DNA of 64,000 bases from the NCBI RefSeq assembly GCF_018618415.1, contig NZ_JACSMA010000001.1, positions 496,001 through 560,000 on the forward strand. Reading direction: 5' to 3'. Below, piece after piece: positions 17,590 to 26,605 of the stretch. The notes under the pieces are model-generated. The model saw only the letters and a list, made by a program, of their open reading frames with translations, searched no databases and had not been told where the DNA came from. Each line of letters begins with the position of its first letter. The stretch's first letter is position 1. A program made the position numbers and the translations under genes. This stretch comes from Exiguobacterium sp. s146. GTDB taxonomy: Bacteria; Bacillota; Bacilli; Exiguobacteriales; Exiguobacteriaceae.

Positions 17590-18507
17590 ATGAATCTGAT
17601 CCGCCATTCCGACTGGGCCGACACGAAGCTCACGCTACACCTCTTGTCACAAATTCTAGGGAAACTAAAGCTTGCACTCGCCCCGCAAGAGCCGCAATGG
17701 GCCCACGTCACGTTGCCACTCACCGTGAACGGATTCTCGACCGGGCCGCTCTGGAGCGGGGAGACGTTGTTCGAGGTGGACATCGATGTTGCGGCCGGCA
17801 TCATCACGGTGCACGTCGAGTCAAATCGGACGATGTTTCCGCTGGAGGACGGGAAATCGCTCAAAACGTATTACGCAGAGATCATCGGTACGCTTCAAGC
17901 GTCCGGCGTTCGACTCGAACTCAATCCGAAGACGCAGGAGATGCGAGAACTGCGATATCTGGACCGAGATGAGACGCCGCTCGTTTACGATGCCGATGCC
18001 GCGCAGAAAGGAGTTCGGTTGTTCCAATACGCCGCGCGGGAACAAGCGGCATTTCTCGCCCCGCTCCGATGCCGAAAAGTGAAACCGGCCTTGTTCTGGG
18101 GCACGTTCGATGTCTCGTCAATCATCGTCTACGGGAAGTCCGAGCCGTTCCCGGAAGACAAACTGATCGAGAAAGCGGCGTTCGATGAGCACATGATCGA
18201 GTTCGGGTTTTGGCTCGGGGATGCGTCCGTCGACGTGCCGACGTTCTTCATCTTGCCGTATCCGTTCCAATACACCGAGCTCGCCTCGGACCGGATTCAA
18301 CCAGCGGATGCCTATTATGATGCCGATATGAGCGAATGTTTCTTGTCGCTCGAGAAGGTCGATCGGTCAAGTGACGTCCCAGCGTTCTTCCGGACCTCGT
18401 TCGATTTGTTGAGTGAGCAGCTCGGATGGGAAGGGTGCGCACATTATTTCTTGCCGCTCGATATGCCGCCGCAACCAAAACAAGAGCCCACAGACGAACG
18501 TCTATGA
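17590..18507 (+). CDS. DUF5996 family protein
   Basis: 305 residues from ATG 17590 (GGGG 8 nt upstream; a longer in-frame start lacks support). Opening TLHLLSQILGKLKLALAP...WAHVTLPLTVNGFSTGPL matches the DUF5996 pattern, as does the later FWGTFDVSSIIVYG...AAFDEHMIEFGFWLGD and FFILPYPFQYTEL. The family is found in many bacteria without known function; the conserved acidic and aromatic residues might make an enzyme, but I cannot assign a reaction. No signal peptide or membrane helix is seen. Monocistronic. Confidence 0.78.
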   Translation: MNLIRHSDWADTKLTLHLLSQILGKLKLALAPQEPQWAHVTLPLTVNGFSTGPLWSGETLFEVDIDVAAGIITVHVESNRTMFPLEDGKSLKTYYAEIIGTLQASGVRLELNPKTQEMRELRYLDRDETPLVYDADAAQKGVRLFQYAAREQAAFLAPLRCRKVKPALFWGTFDVSSIIVYGKSEPFPEDKLIEKAAFDEHMIEFGFWLGDASVDVPTFFILPYPFQYTELASDRIQPADAYYDADMSECFLSLEKVDRSSDVPAFFRTSFDLLSEQLGWEGCAHYFLPLDMPPQPKQEPTDERL

Positions 18508-18519
18508 GCTCTTGTTTTA
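18481..18519. terminator. Bidirectional terminator between convergent genes
   Basis: CAAGAGC...AGACG-AA-CGTCT...GCTCTTG with TTTT on both exits. It overlaps the last codons of the DUF5996 gene and the stop of the minus-strand gene. Confidence 0.75.
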
Positions 18520-19245
18520 TTCTGCCGTGACTTGAGGCACGAGGTAAATTAAACCGAACGGGTTATGGAGCAAGTTGTCGATGGACGTGCGCTCGTCTTC
18601 CCCCATCTCGACCGTGAACGTCTTGCCGTCCTCGAACGTGAAGCTGTCCCCGTCGCCGAACATCGAGCCACCCGAGATGAGGTGGAAATTGAACGAATGG
18701 ACGACGTGAATCGCGTCTTCGATCTCAAGCGTGGCCGGTACGGCGACGTCGGCGTGACCGAACGCTTTCATGCCCCATGAGACGTATGCGTCTTCTTCTT
18801 CCGTGATGGCCGTCAAGAGCGAGTAGTCGAGGGCGAGGTCTTCTTCTTTCGACTCTTGCCACTCGTCTTTCGAATAGGCGACACCAGCCGTCTCGACCAT
18901 GACGCCGAGGCCGCCGGCGTTCAAGATGGCGTTGGCCGCACGGCGCGCTGCCGCGATGTCTGACACGTCATTGACGTCGACGATCAAATAGACGATGTGC
19001 GTGTGACGGGCGATCCCTTTCGCGATTTTCGGTGTGAAGCCGCCCGAACTGGCGTGAATCATCGCCTCGGCGAGGGCAGGGTCGCGCTCGACGACTTCGA
19101 CCGTGAACGCTTTCCCGGTCTCGTCTTCTAACAGTAACAGACCGGCCATCGTGTAGCCTTCGCTATGTAAACTGATTTGTTCGCTGACTGCCTCGGCCGA
19201 TGACCAGTTGCCTGGGATGGCGAGCAATACTTGTGTACGGTTCAT
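18517..19245 (-). CDS. DUF4261-like domain protein
   Basis: 242 residues from ATG 19245, supported by AGAGGAT. The N-terminal part (QVLLAIPGNWSSAEAVSEQI) is followed by a middle region (RHTHIVYLIVDVNDVSDIAAARRAANAIL; GGLGVMVETAGVAYS) and a C-terminal part (YGLLTAI-type segment, MKAFGHADV, FNFHLISGGSMFGDGDSF). The pattern resembles DUF4261 proteins, which are often found among immunity-type loci, but the assignment is from memory and moderate. No signal peptide. No toxin gene lies next to it. Confidence 0.55.
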   Translation of the reverse strand: MNRTQVLLAIPGNWSSAEAVSEQISLHSEGYTMAGLLLLEDETGKAFTVEVVERDPALAEAMIHASSGGFTPKIAKGIARHTHIVYLIVDVNDVSDIAAARRAANAILNAGGLGVMVETAGVAYSKDEWQESKEEDLALDYSLLTAITEEEDAYVSWGMKAFGHADVAVPATLEIEDAIHVVHSFNFHLISGGSMFGDGDSFTFEDGKTFTVEMGEDERTSIDNLLHNPFGLIYLVPQVTAE

Positions 19246-19331
19246 AAGAATCATCCTCTTCTTCAAATAGTCAGGCCCCTCACAGGGAGAGGCCCGGTCT
19301 CTTCTCTTATTATGCCCTATTTGGCGACAAA

Positions 19332-21653
19332 TTATTCTTGATACGTCTTCAATACTTCTTGTAACGGGATTTGATCGATTTTACGACGGCTGACGAACGT
19401 GCTCGCAAAGAAGAGGATGGAGACCGCTCCGAGCGTATAGAGCAGGTAGATCCATTCGAATTCGAGTGGCAGGACGAGCCCGTAGTCTTGGGCGAACAAG
19501 ACGATGATGACGCGCAACACGAACAAGGCGATCGGGATGCTGAGTAGCGCAGAAGCGAGCGCGTAGATGAAGTAACTGTTCAAAATCATCGAACGGACCT
19601 CGCGGCGGTCATAGCCCATCACTTTCAACAGCGAGATGACGTAATAGTTTTTCTCGACCGTGAGCGCGGTCAAGACGAACAGGATACTGAAGGCGATCAA
19701 GGCAGAGCCGCCGATCAGGACGTTCATCATCAAGTTCATATACTCGTTAATCGAGGTCGATTGGTCGATCAAGCTGTCGCGCGACAAAATCGTCGCATAG
19801 TCGGCCTCGTCCGGCCGTTCGGTCGCATAGATGCCGTTGAACAGTTCATCTGTCTCCCCGTCGGACAGTTGGTCGCTCAAACTTGTGCGTGACAAGTAGA
19901 TAGTGTCGCCCATATATTCATCAGCGATTCCGCGAATCGGGTAGGATAGCATCTCGTCATCGAGTTCGATGTCGAGCGTATCCCCGGTCTCGAGTCCGAG
20001 CTTCAAGGCGAGCGAGGCACTCACGATGACCTCGTCGGCGGCGGGCGTCAACACGTCCCCGTTCTCGTCTTCGAGACGATAGAGCGTGTTCGCTTCATCG
20101 AGCCCTTTCAACGTGACGAGTTTGTCATCGACAAACGCGAACGGGTAGGTGAGGAACGGCTCTTGTCCGTCACGTAGCTCGGGCTGGGTCGAGGTGAACG
20201 ACTCATACTCATAGTCGGCCTCGCCAATCTCTCCGACCGTCATCTGGTCGACGGCCCCGTTCATCATGAGCGCGAACACGATGAGGAGCGTCGAGAACAG
20301 GATGCCGAGGAAGAAGATGATGAAGCTGCCCGTGCTCTTGACGGCGTATAAATATTTGAACTTCGTCTTGCCGCGGGCGTTGCGGAGCAGGCGGCTGACA
20401 AGTCGGCTCAGGCGATTGAGCGATAAATTGTCTCGTGGCGACAGTAAGGCGAGCGCGCTCTCACCCATGAGTTTATAAATGACGGCTCCGGCGACGAGCG
20501 CGAAGAAGAGAAGCGGGGCGAAGACCGCGGTGAGAAAGACGAACGGACTTTGAGCGATGGTGATGGATGGCAAGAGATAAAAGTCGAGATACAAGTCTTT
20601 GAGCGGGTCGGCGAAATAGAGACCGAGGAAATATCCGACGATGAGCATGACGGTCGCGAACGCCAGGATGAGCACGAGGTACGGCGTCGCGATTTGCCGA
20701 CGGCTATAACCGATCGCTTTCAAGAGACCGATTTGGCCACGTTCAGACTCGAGCATGTTCGAAATCAGAATGCCGACGATGATGACGGCGATGGAAACGA
20801 TGAAGAGACTCAAACCGAGTGCCATCGCTTTTCCGGAAGAGATTTCGCTATAGATGGCCCCGCTGCGCATGATATTCTCCGTCTCCATGACCGAGATGAC
20901 GAACGGGAGCTCGACGTCCGTTTCGACCGTCCCATCGGTGACCCCGGCGAGACGGAACGATTCGGTCCCGTTCATCGCCTCATAGGCGGAATCTGTCATG
21001 AACAGGAGCGTCTGTGTGCCCGGGTCGAGATTGAAGAAGTTGTCGTCGAATAGCGGCAACGTATAATCCGGGAACAAGACGAACCCGGTCACCGTGAACG
21101 GTTCACCGAGATCGATCGTGTCGCCGAGTTCGATTCCGTTCTTTTCAGCCGATTTCGTATTGATGGCGACCTCATCGTCCGCGCTCGGACGACGACCTGA
21201 CTCGAGATAGGACAGGTTGATGGCGTCCGCATCCTTTACAACGAGCCCGCGATGTTCGCGGTCATCGAACGTGTAATTGAATAGCTTCGTGGAGCGCAGC
21301 TCGAGCGTCACGTCGCCCATCTCACGCTCGACGGCGTCGAGTCGTGCCACCATCAAGTCATCGAACGCTTCCGCGTCGGCCTGTTTCAAGTCGGCGAGCG
21401 TATATTTCCCGGAGGCAATAAAAGCGGTCAACTCGGGCGTAGCCGCCTCTTCTTCGGTGACGCGGTTGAGCATCTCGACGGCGAAGTCTTCTTGATTCGA
21501 GGACGCCAAAAACTCCTCGGTCGGGACCTCGATGCCGCTGATGCCGTAAAACATCATCGTGTACGTGAGCGAGCTCATGACGATGATGACGGCAATGGCG
21601 AGGAGCTGCATCCATTTACCGGCGAGCGTCTTCCATACATTTTTATAGAGCAT
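19332..21653 (-). CDS. FtsX-type ABC transporter permease
   Basis: 773 residues from ATG 21653 with GGGGGTGA upstream; GTG 21662, overlapping the ATPase stop, is an alternative. One N-terminal helix (LLAIAVIIVMSSLTYTMMFYG), a large external domain, a three-helix FtsX block (~250-400), another helix and external domain, and a second FtsX block at the C-terminus: the two-FtsX-domain architecture of large Firmicute exporters. It overlaps or abuts the MacB-like ATPase gene, forming one transporter. The substrate is unknown; peptide, lipid or antibiotic export is typical of the class. Confidence 0.88.
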   Translation of the reverse strand: MLYKNVWKTLAGKWMQLLAIAVIIVMSSLTYTMMFYGISGIEVPTEEFLASSNQEDFAVEMLNRVTEEEAATPELTAFIASGKYTLADLKQADAEAFDDLMVARLDAVEREMGDVTLELRSTKLFNYTFDDREHRGLVVKDADAINLSYLESGRRPSADDEVAINTKSAEKNGIELGDTIDLGEPFTVTGFVLFPDYTLPLFDDNFFNLDPGTQTLLFMTDSAYEAMNGTESFRLAGVTDGTVETDVELPFVISVMETENIMRSGAIYSEISSGKAMALGLSLFIVSIAVIIVGILISNMLESERGQIGLLKAIGYSRRQIATPYLVLILAFATVMLIVGYFLGLYFADPLKDLYLDFYLLPSITIAQSPFVFLTAVFAPLLFFALVAGAVIYKLMGESALALLSPRDNLSLNRLSRLVSRLLRNARGKTKFKYLYAVKSTGSFIIFFLGILFSTLLIVFALMMNGAVDQMTVGEIGEADYEYESFTSTQPELRDGQEPFLTYPFAFVDDKLVTLKGLDEANTLYRLEDENGDVLTPAADEVIVSASLALKLGLETGDTLDIELDDEMLSYPIRGIADEYMGDTIYLSRTSLSDQLSDGETDELFNGIYATERPDEADYATILSRDSLIDQSTSINEYMNLMMNVLIGGSALIAFSILFVLTALTVEKNYYVISLLKVMGYDRREVRSMILNSYFIYALASALLSIPIALFVLRVIIVLFAQDYGLVLPLEFEWIYLLYTLGAVSILFFASTFVSRRKIDQIPLQEVLKTYQE

Positions 21654-21658
21654 CTGTC

Positions 21659-22357
21659 TCACCCCCAGTGGATGTCACGAGCAGATCGTTTCATCGGGTT
21701 GTGCGTCAGTTCAATGATTCGACCCGAGTTCATTTTGATGACGTCATCGGCCATTTCGCTGATGCCGGTGTTGTGCGTGATGACGACGACGGTCTTGTCA
21801 TAGTCCTTGTTCAACCGTTCGAGCAGTTCGAGCACCCGCTTCGAGTTGTCCTCGTCGAGCGACCCGGTCGGTTCGTCACAGAAAACGATGGACGGATTTT
21901 TGGCGAGGCTCCGGGCGATGGAGACGCGCTGTTGTTCGCCGCCCGACAATTGATACGGATACTTGTCGCGGGCGGCGGACAGTCCGACCTGCTCAAGCAA
22001 CTCCTCGATCGGGAGCGGGTTGTCGGATAGGTCGGCCCCGATTTGAATGTTTTCATAGACGGTCAAATTTTGTAGCAGATTATATTGTTGGAAGATGAAG
22101 CCGAGATGGTCGCGACGAAACGCCGTCATCTGTTCCGGGGACAGCTCGGTCAGGACGGTATCACCGAACGTGATTGTCCCGGACGTCACCGTGTCAAGTC
22201 CGCTGATGACGTTCAACAGCGTGCTCTTGCCGCTTCCGCTCGGACCGAGGATGACGACGAATGCGCCGTCCTGGATTGTCAACTCGATGTCTTTCAACGC
22301 CGCCGTCTCGACATCCCCGGTCTTATAGATTTTATTGACGTGCTCGATGTGAATCAT
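21659..22357 (-). CDS. MacB/LolD-type ABC ATPase
   Basis: 232 residues. Walker [14 protein letters not shown]-loop [18 protein letters not shown], signature [15 protein letters not shown], Walker [14 protein letters not shown], and switch His in VVVITHN. ATG 22357 follows AAAGGAGGAATCGGC. It is the energising subunit for the FtsX-type permease downstream. It is transcribed divergently from the second degV gene across 169 bp that contain a FapR-like site nearer degV. Confidence 0.9.
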   Translation of the reverse strand: MIHIEHVNKIYKTGDVETAALKDIELTIQDGAFVVILGPSGSGKSTLLNVISGLDTVTSGTITFGDTVLTELSPEQMTAFRRDHLGFIFQQYNLLQNLTVYENIQIGADLSDNPLPIEELLEQVGLSAARDKYPYQLSGGEQQRVSIARSLAKNPSIVFCDEPTGSLDEDNSKRVLELLERLNKDYDKTVVVITHNTGISEMADDVIKMNSGRIIELTHNPMKRSARDIHWG

Positions 22358-22485
22358 GCCGATTCCTCCTTTGTCCGATGCTATCTTTTACCCGTTTCAG
22401 GCGTAATCTGGACGGGAATATGTGAAACTTCAAGGGAATTCGTGTTTTGAAAAAATAGTGAAACCGCTTCACCTGTGATAAAATA

Positions 22486-22502
22486 ATATTACCAGGTACT
22501 AA
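22486..22502. promoter_or_regulatory. FapR-like operator upstream of degV
   Basis: On the minus strand TTAGTACCTGGTAATAT. It matches about 14 of 17 positions of the FapR box as I remember it (TTAGTACC-NN-GTACTAA type), with a perfect left half. It sits between the -10-like GATAAAAT and the degV ribosome binding site. Confidence 0.45.
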
Positions 22503-22526
22503 TTTTGATTGAAGGAGAGCCTTAAC

Positions 22527-23360
22527 ATGAAAATTGCGTATATCACGGACAGCACCGTTGTCCTTCCAGATTCGATTCAGCATCACCCGGACATCCATAT
22601 CGTCCCGCTCTACGTCGTCAAAGGGGATCAACCGTATAAAGATGGGGTCGAGGTCGATGCCAAGACCGTGTACGAATGGATCGATGCGGGTGAACGCGTC
22701 TCGACGAGCCAACCGGCCATCGGTGACTTCGTCACATTATACGAAGGGATCAAAGACCAATATGACATGGGCATCGCCGTCCACTTGTCGTCGGAATTGA
22801 GCGGCACATATTCAGCGTCGGTCCAAGGCGCCGAGATTGCCGAGTTCAAACTGCTCGCGATTGACTCGCGGGCCGGCATCTATACGATGGGACTCATGCT
22901 CGAAGAGTTGATTCAACGTGTCGAACGTGGCGACGCACTCGAGGACGTCGAGGCGTATATGAAACAACGTGTCGAGGACGTCCGTATCGAGTTGATTTTG
23001 CAAAACTTGACGCAGATGCAAAAGGGCGGGCGCATCTCGAAGTCGAAAGCGCTCATCGGAAACATGCTGCAGTTGAAACCGGTGCTTCGCTTCGAAGACG
23101 GGCTCATCGTCCCATATCAGACAGTCCGGACGTATAAAAAGGCGCAAGCCCAGTTGTTCGAAGCACTTCGTCAAGCCATCGATTCAGGCGAGTGTACGGA
23201 CGTCTCGATTTTCCACGGGAACGTGCCAGAACTGGCCGAGTCGTGGAAGCGGGAGCTCGGTGACAAAGCCAAGATTCGGGTCGACACGCTCGCACCGCTC
23301 CTCGGGGCGCACACGGGTTCAGGTTCGCTCGGCATCTCGTTCTTAAAGGCGAAGAAGTAA
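22527..23360 (+). CDS. DegV-family fatty-acid-binding protein (second copy)
   Basis: 277 residues from ATG 22527 with AAGGAGAG upstream. MKIAYITDSTVVLPDSI opens the DegV fold; TSQPAIGDFVTLYE, HLSSELSGTYSAS, NLTQMQKGGRISKSKALIGNMLQLKPVL and the closing LLGAHTGSGSLGISF are intact. The last motif is the usual form, whereas the first copy at 16288 has an unusual VHAGFETVG. FakB-like delivery of fatty acid to the FakA kinase is the likely role. The FapR-like box in front would link expression to malonyl-CoA level and hence to fatty acid synthesis. Confidence 0.92.
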   Translation: MKIAYITDSTVVLPDSIQHHPDIHIVPLYVVKGDQPYKDGVEVDAKTVYEWIDAGERVSTSQPAIGDFVTLYEGIKDQYDMGIAVHLSSELSGTYSASVQGAEIAEFKLLAIDSRAGIYTMGLMLEELIQRVERGDALEDVEAYMKQRVEDVRIELILQNLTQMQKGGRISKSKALIGNMLQLKPVLRFEDGLIVPYQTVRTYKKAQAQLFEALRQAIDSGECTDVSIFHGNVPELAESWKRELGDKAKIRVDTLAPLLGAHTGSGSLGISFLKAKK

Positions 23361-23364
23361 TCAC

Positions 23365-23394
23365 AAGATCGTGACGAGCGTCACGGTCTTTTTT
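23365..23394 (+). terminator. Terminator after degV
   Basis: AAGATCGTGACG-AG-CGTCACGGTCTT followed by TTTT. Confidence 0.8.
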
Positions 23395-23487
23395 CATTGT
23401 CAAAACTTTCAAACAACGGCTGGAATCTTGAACCAAGAACCTTCATACTATGTAAGAATGATAACGGAAAAAGGAAGGGGGGAGACG

Positions 23488-25170
23488 ATGCGATTTCGGA
23501 AGTACCTCGTCAGGAGCTGGTTCTCGTGGTCGATCGTCTTCATGGCGATTCTCACCTATATGTGGCTCGGTATCGGGACGTTCGATTGGTCGCTGTTTTG
23601 GTTCATCTTCACGCTCGGTGCCTTGTTCGTCATGAACCCGCTCAAGCGGCGGCACTTACACTTCACGTTTCATGAGATGTTCGTCTTCATGACGTTTTTC
23701 TTATACGGTCTGCTCCCGGCTCTACTGATGGGGCAGCTGCTGTTGCTCACGTTCCAGGCCCGGACGTTCGCGAACAAGGTCGGGCGGCGACGATTTTTAC
23801 ATTTCTATCCGCTCAACACGCTGATTGAGGCGATGTTGCTCGTCTTACCAGGTCTCGTCTATTTACGGCTCGGCGGAGAGGTCGGGCCGAACGTTCATCT
23901 GCTCGAGCAAGGGACGGCGTTACTCGGCTTCTTTGCTGTCCTGTTCCTCGTCCTCGGATTCAGTTTCCTCCTGTCGCGGTTCTTGATTGGGGAGCGGATT
24001 CCGCTCCCGATCATGTGGCGATTGCTCCGTTTCGACTGGCTCGTCATCTCGCTCGAGCTATTGTTCACGATGGTCGCCATCGAGGCGTTCCAACTGTTCG
24101 GCTACACCGGACTGATGGCGACGTTCCTCATCCTGTCGCTCCTCAAGATGGGGCTATCCAAAGCGACCGAGACCGAGGAGACGCAGTCGAAAGTCGACCA
24201 AGTCGAGCGTTTGAAAGAACAGCTCTATCGGGTCGACAACGAACAACTGCTCATCGAGAAGTTTTGGAACGGCTTGCGGGAAGTCGTCGAACTCGAGCGG
24301 GGCTGGCTACAAGTCAATCGCACCGGCGACCGGACGTTCTATGACGTCAGCGGACGAAAATCGAAACCGGTCGGCGACGCCTTCACGCTCGAACGGCACC
24401 GGGATGCGGAGGAACCGTATTTCGTGTACGATTCACTTCATGAATGGCATCCAGACCTGCAGGCCCATCAGACCGAGCTTCACCATTCGGCCCTCGTCAT
24501 TCAGCCTGTGTCGAGCACGACGAACGCCGTCAGTTGCATGATTTCGACGACGGCGAACGGCGCGTATGAAGGGGCGATCGCCGTCGAGATTCATCGACTC
24601 TTAAAAACGTTATCTTGGTCGCTCGAACGGATTGACGAGCGGAATCGGCTCCAGCATGAGAGCCTGACCGACCCGATGACGGGGCTGCCGAACCAACGGG
24701 CGCTCAAACGTTGGACGAAGGAGCGATTGAACGATATCGGGTCGTATCCGTTGTCCGTGTTCTTGGTCGACTTGGATCACTTTAAGGCGATTAATGACAC
24801 GTATGGTCATGCGTTCGGAGATGAAGTGTTGATTGAGGCCGGGGCGTTGTTCAGTCGTCTCATCCGGAGCGGTGACCTTGTCACCCGTTACGGCGGCGAG
24901 GAGTTCGTCTTCGTCTTTCCACGCATGAACGAGGCAGCCTCGCTTGTGACAGGGGAGAAGATTCGTCAAGCGCTCCGCACACATCCGCTCGGTTCCGAAG
25001 GGATTCGGGTCCAAGTGACGGCGAGTATCGGCATCGAGACGATCCATGAGTACGAGGACCTCGACACGCTGCTCCGTCACTCTGACCGAGCCATGTACGT
25101 CGGTGCAAAATTCAACGGCCGGGACCGTGTCGCCCATTATCGCGACACGTCGACGGAACGGATTCAATGA
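23488..25170 (+). CDS. Membrane diguanylate cyclase (GGDEF domain with I-site)
   Basis: 560 residues from ATG 23488 (GGGGGGAG upstream). Residues 1-230 hold about seven hydrophobic helices with no recognised sensor family. A coiled-coil-like linker and a GAF-like segment cover ~230-385, and a C-terminal GGDEF domain covers ~395-555. The active site is RYGGEEFVFVFPR and the product-feedback I-site is RSGD, five residues before it. DPMTGLPNQRAL and DLDHFKAINDTYGHAFGD are intact, so activity making c-di-GMP is expected. The signal sensed is unknown. No EAL domain. Single-gene unit with a terminator at each end. Confidence 0.9.
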   Translation: MRFRKYLVRSWFSWSIVFMAILTYMWLGIGTFDWSLFWFIFTLGALFVMNPLKRRHLHFTFHEMFVFMTFFLYGLLPALLMGQLLLLTFQARTFANKVGRRRFLHFYPLNTLIEAMLLVLPGLVYLRLGGEVGPNVHLLEQGTALLGFFAVLFLVLGFSFLLSRFLIGERIPLPIMWRLLRFDWLVISLELLFTMVAIEAFQLFGYTGLMATFLILSLLKMGLSKATETEETQSKVDQVERLKEQLYRVDNEQLLIEKFWNGLREVVELERGWLQVNRTGDRTFYDVSGRKSKPVGDAFTLERHRDAEEPYFVYDSLHEWHPDLQAHQTELHHSALVIQPVSSTTNAVSCMISTTANGAYEGAIAVEIHRLLKTLSWSLERIDERNRLQHESLTDPMTGLPNQRALKRWTKERLNDIGSYPLSVFLVDLDHFKAINDTYGHAFGDEVLIEAGALFSRLIRSGDLVTRYGGEEFVFVFPRMNEAASLVTGEKIRQALRTHPLGSEGIRVQVTASIGIETIHEYEDLDTLLRHSDRAMYVGAKFNGRDRVAHYRDTSTERIQ

Positions 25171-25172
25171 TA

Positions 25173-25205
25173 AAAGGAGAATCTCAATCATCGAGATTCT
25201 CCTTT
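25173..25205 (+). terminator. Hairpin after diguanylate cyclase gene
   Basis: AAAGGAGAATCTC...GAGATTCTCCTTT, a perfect 13-bp stem right after the stop codon. The T-run is built into the 3' arm and is short. Confidence 0.7.
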
Positions 25206-25314
25206 ACTTATATTCCATTTGGACTAGACGCATCCGTACATGAAGCTTAATCGGGTTCTATCGTTCGAAGTTTGTCTATCACGCAAGTGAGATGTGTTCG
25301 GATTCGCTAACCAA

Positions 25315-25421
25315 GGCCGGCGCCCGAACTCCTAGGGGAGAGCGATGCAAGGATGACCCCGTAAAGCGCGGCACGCGCTGCGGAGGCATCCGCATCGCCC
25401 CAGGAACGGAGGGGGCCGGCT
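25315..25421. repeat. Structured GC-rich intergenic element (Bacillaceae-type long imperfect hairpin)
   Basis: Nested complementary arms can be read: GCCGGC 25316-25321 with 25415-25420; TCCT 25330-25333 with AGGA 25402-25405; GCGATGC 25342-25348 with GCATCGC 25392-25398; GGATG 25351-25355 with CATCC 25387-25391; and a perfect tip AGCGCG-GCA-CGCGCT at 25365-25379. The layout (ACTCCT-GGGG-AGCG-TGACCCCG-GGAGGC-CGCCCC-GGA) resembles dispersed elements common in Bacillus and Geobacillus intergenic regions. No open frame fits. No second copy was seen in this window. The rest of 25205-25511 holds nothing recognisable apart from flanking terminators. Confidence 0.65.
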
Positions 25422-25465
25422 GAGGTGGCCATCATTTGTAATCAAGCAATCCATTGTTAACGCAA

Positions 25466-25501
25466 TAAAGGAGGACACCGGATACCCGGCGTCCTCCTTA
25501 T
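25466..25501 (-). terminator. Terminator after HNH-repeat gene
   Basis: The minus strand reads AAGGAGGACGCCGG-GTA-TCCGGTGTCCTCCTT followed by TATTG; a long stem 11 bp after the stop codon. Confidence 0.8.
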
Positions 25502-25511
25502 GAATGAAAGA

Positions 25512-26153
25512 TTATAATTTCTGATTGAAAATTTCTGACTCGACCGCGTGAATCGCAGCCGACCACGAACCGTAGCGATGAAGAATCGCTTTCGTAGATG
25601 GTTTGTTGTTCCGTTTTGCCCATTCGCGATACGCTTCGAATGAAAGAGAGAAGCCCATCTCGTGAATCGCTTCACGGAGTGCGGTGGAGAGCTCGGATTT
25701 CGAGTAGGTCACACTCGCTTCAAGTCCGGCTTCGGCGCAGGCGTCATGCCACGAACCGAACGTCTTGACGATATGGTAATGGCTCGGAGCTTTCGGATGA
25801 AGTTTGCGCCATTCCTGATACTTTTTCAGCGTGATAATCGATCCCATGTCGCGCGAGTAGAGAGCCAGTGTCTCGATGATATCTTCACGCGTGTACTTTG
25901 GCATCTTGTCCGGGAGATCGACAGTCGCCTCGCCGTGCCATTCGTAACCGGCGATGGCAAGCGCCTCGGCCCATGACCCGAACTGTCGGATAATCGACTC
26001 GGGAGACGGCCAGCTTTGTTCCATCGCGAAGCGACGATACACAGAGCGTCGTGGACGTTCCTTTAACAAGTCGCCGAGCAGCCTAATGCAGTGAATCATC
26101 CTCTGCTGTTCGGTGGACAAGTGGTGGGATTTAGTGGATAACGTTTGACTCAA
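25512..26153 (-). CDS. Protein of three homing-endonuclease-associated (HNH_repeat-like) modules
   Basis: 213 residues from TTG 26153, chosen because AAGGAGG lies 8-10 nt upstream; an ATG nine codons earlier would place that SD inside the gene. Three repeats of ~55-60 residues each end in FGSWAEALAIAGYEW, FGSWHDACAEAGLEA and YGSWSAAIHAVESEI, the FGSWxxAxxxAG pattern of the homing endonuclease associated repeat. No HNH, GIY-YIG or LAGLIDADG nuclease is present. Such repeats are thought to bind DNA, so this could be a DNA-binding protein left from, or domesticated from, a mobile endonuclease. Function unknown. Confidence 0.7.
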   Translation of the reverse strand: MSQTLSTKSHHLSTEQQRMIHCIRLLGDLLKERPRRSVYRRFAMEQSWPSPESIIRQFGSWAEALAIAGYEWHGEATVDLPDKMPKYTREDIIETLALYSRDMGSIITLKKYQEWRKLHPKAPSHYHIVKTFGSWHDACAEAGLEASVTYSKSELSTALREAIHEMGFSLSFEAYREWAKRNNKPSTKAILHRYGSWSAAIHAVESEIFNQKL

Positions 26154-26410
26154 TGATGGTTCCTCCTTCCATGGACTCATATCTGAACCGACAAAGATGA
26201 CGAAATTGCTGCTACAATCATACTATCGGCCAGTTTTTACAATTTATAAGTGCATTGTTCAAGTTTTTTAAACTGATTTTATGAATCATTAGGTCTAAAG
26301 TCCTGTTACTACTTTGAAAAAATGGTAACAGTTCTATTACAAATTTAATATTAAATGGGTTCAATTGTAAACAAAAAGTTTTATCGTGGCTAATATGTAA
26401 TAATCTGTAC

Positions 26411-26467
26411 GAAAAAAGTACCCAACTGGCTAATGGGGTCATCACCGTCGCACCAGTTGAGTACTCT
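26411..26467 (-). ncRNA. Candidate ~55-nt small RNA (hairpin plus T-run)
   Basis: The minus strand reads AGTACTCAACTGG (26465-26453), a 23-nt loop containing GGTGATGACCCC, and CCAGTTGGGTACT (26429-26417), 12 of 13 paired, followed by TTTTTT. A matching promoter lies just upstream on the same strand, so the unit would be transcribed as little more than one terminator-like hairpin. There is no open frame. The surrounding 26181-26605 is visibly more AT-rich than its neighbours and contains no gene I can support. Confidence 0.45.
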
Positions 26468-26470
26468 TCT

Positions 26471-26499
26471 ATAATAAATTTAATTTTCAGACTAATCAA
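26471..26499 (-). promoter_or_regulatory. Promoter for candidate small RNA
   Basis: On the minus strand TTGATT, exactly 17 bp, TATTAT. The predicted start falls about 5-7 nt later, at the first base of the hairpin stem. Confidence 0.5.
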
Positions 26500-26605
26500 A
26501 TGAAAGTTTTGAAAATAACGATTTTTTTTGAAAGGGTGGTCAGTGAAACGGACGGTCTGCTAAAATAATGGAATTGATGTAAAAAAGAAAAGAGGATATT
26601 ACGAT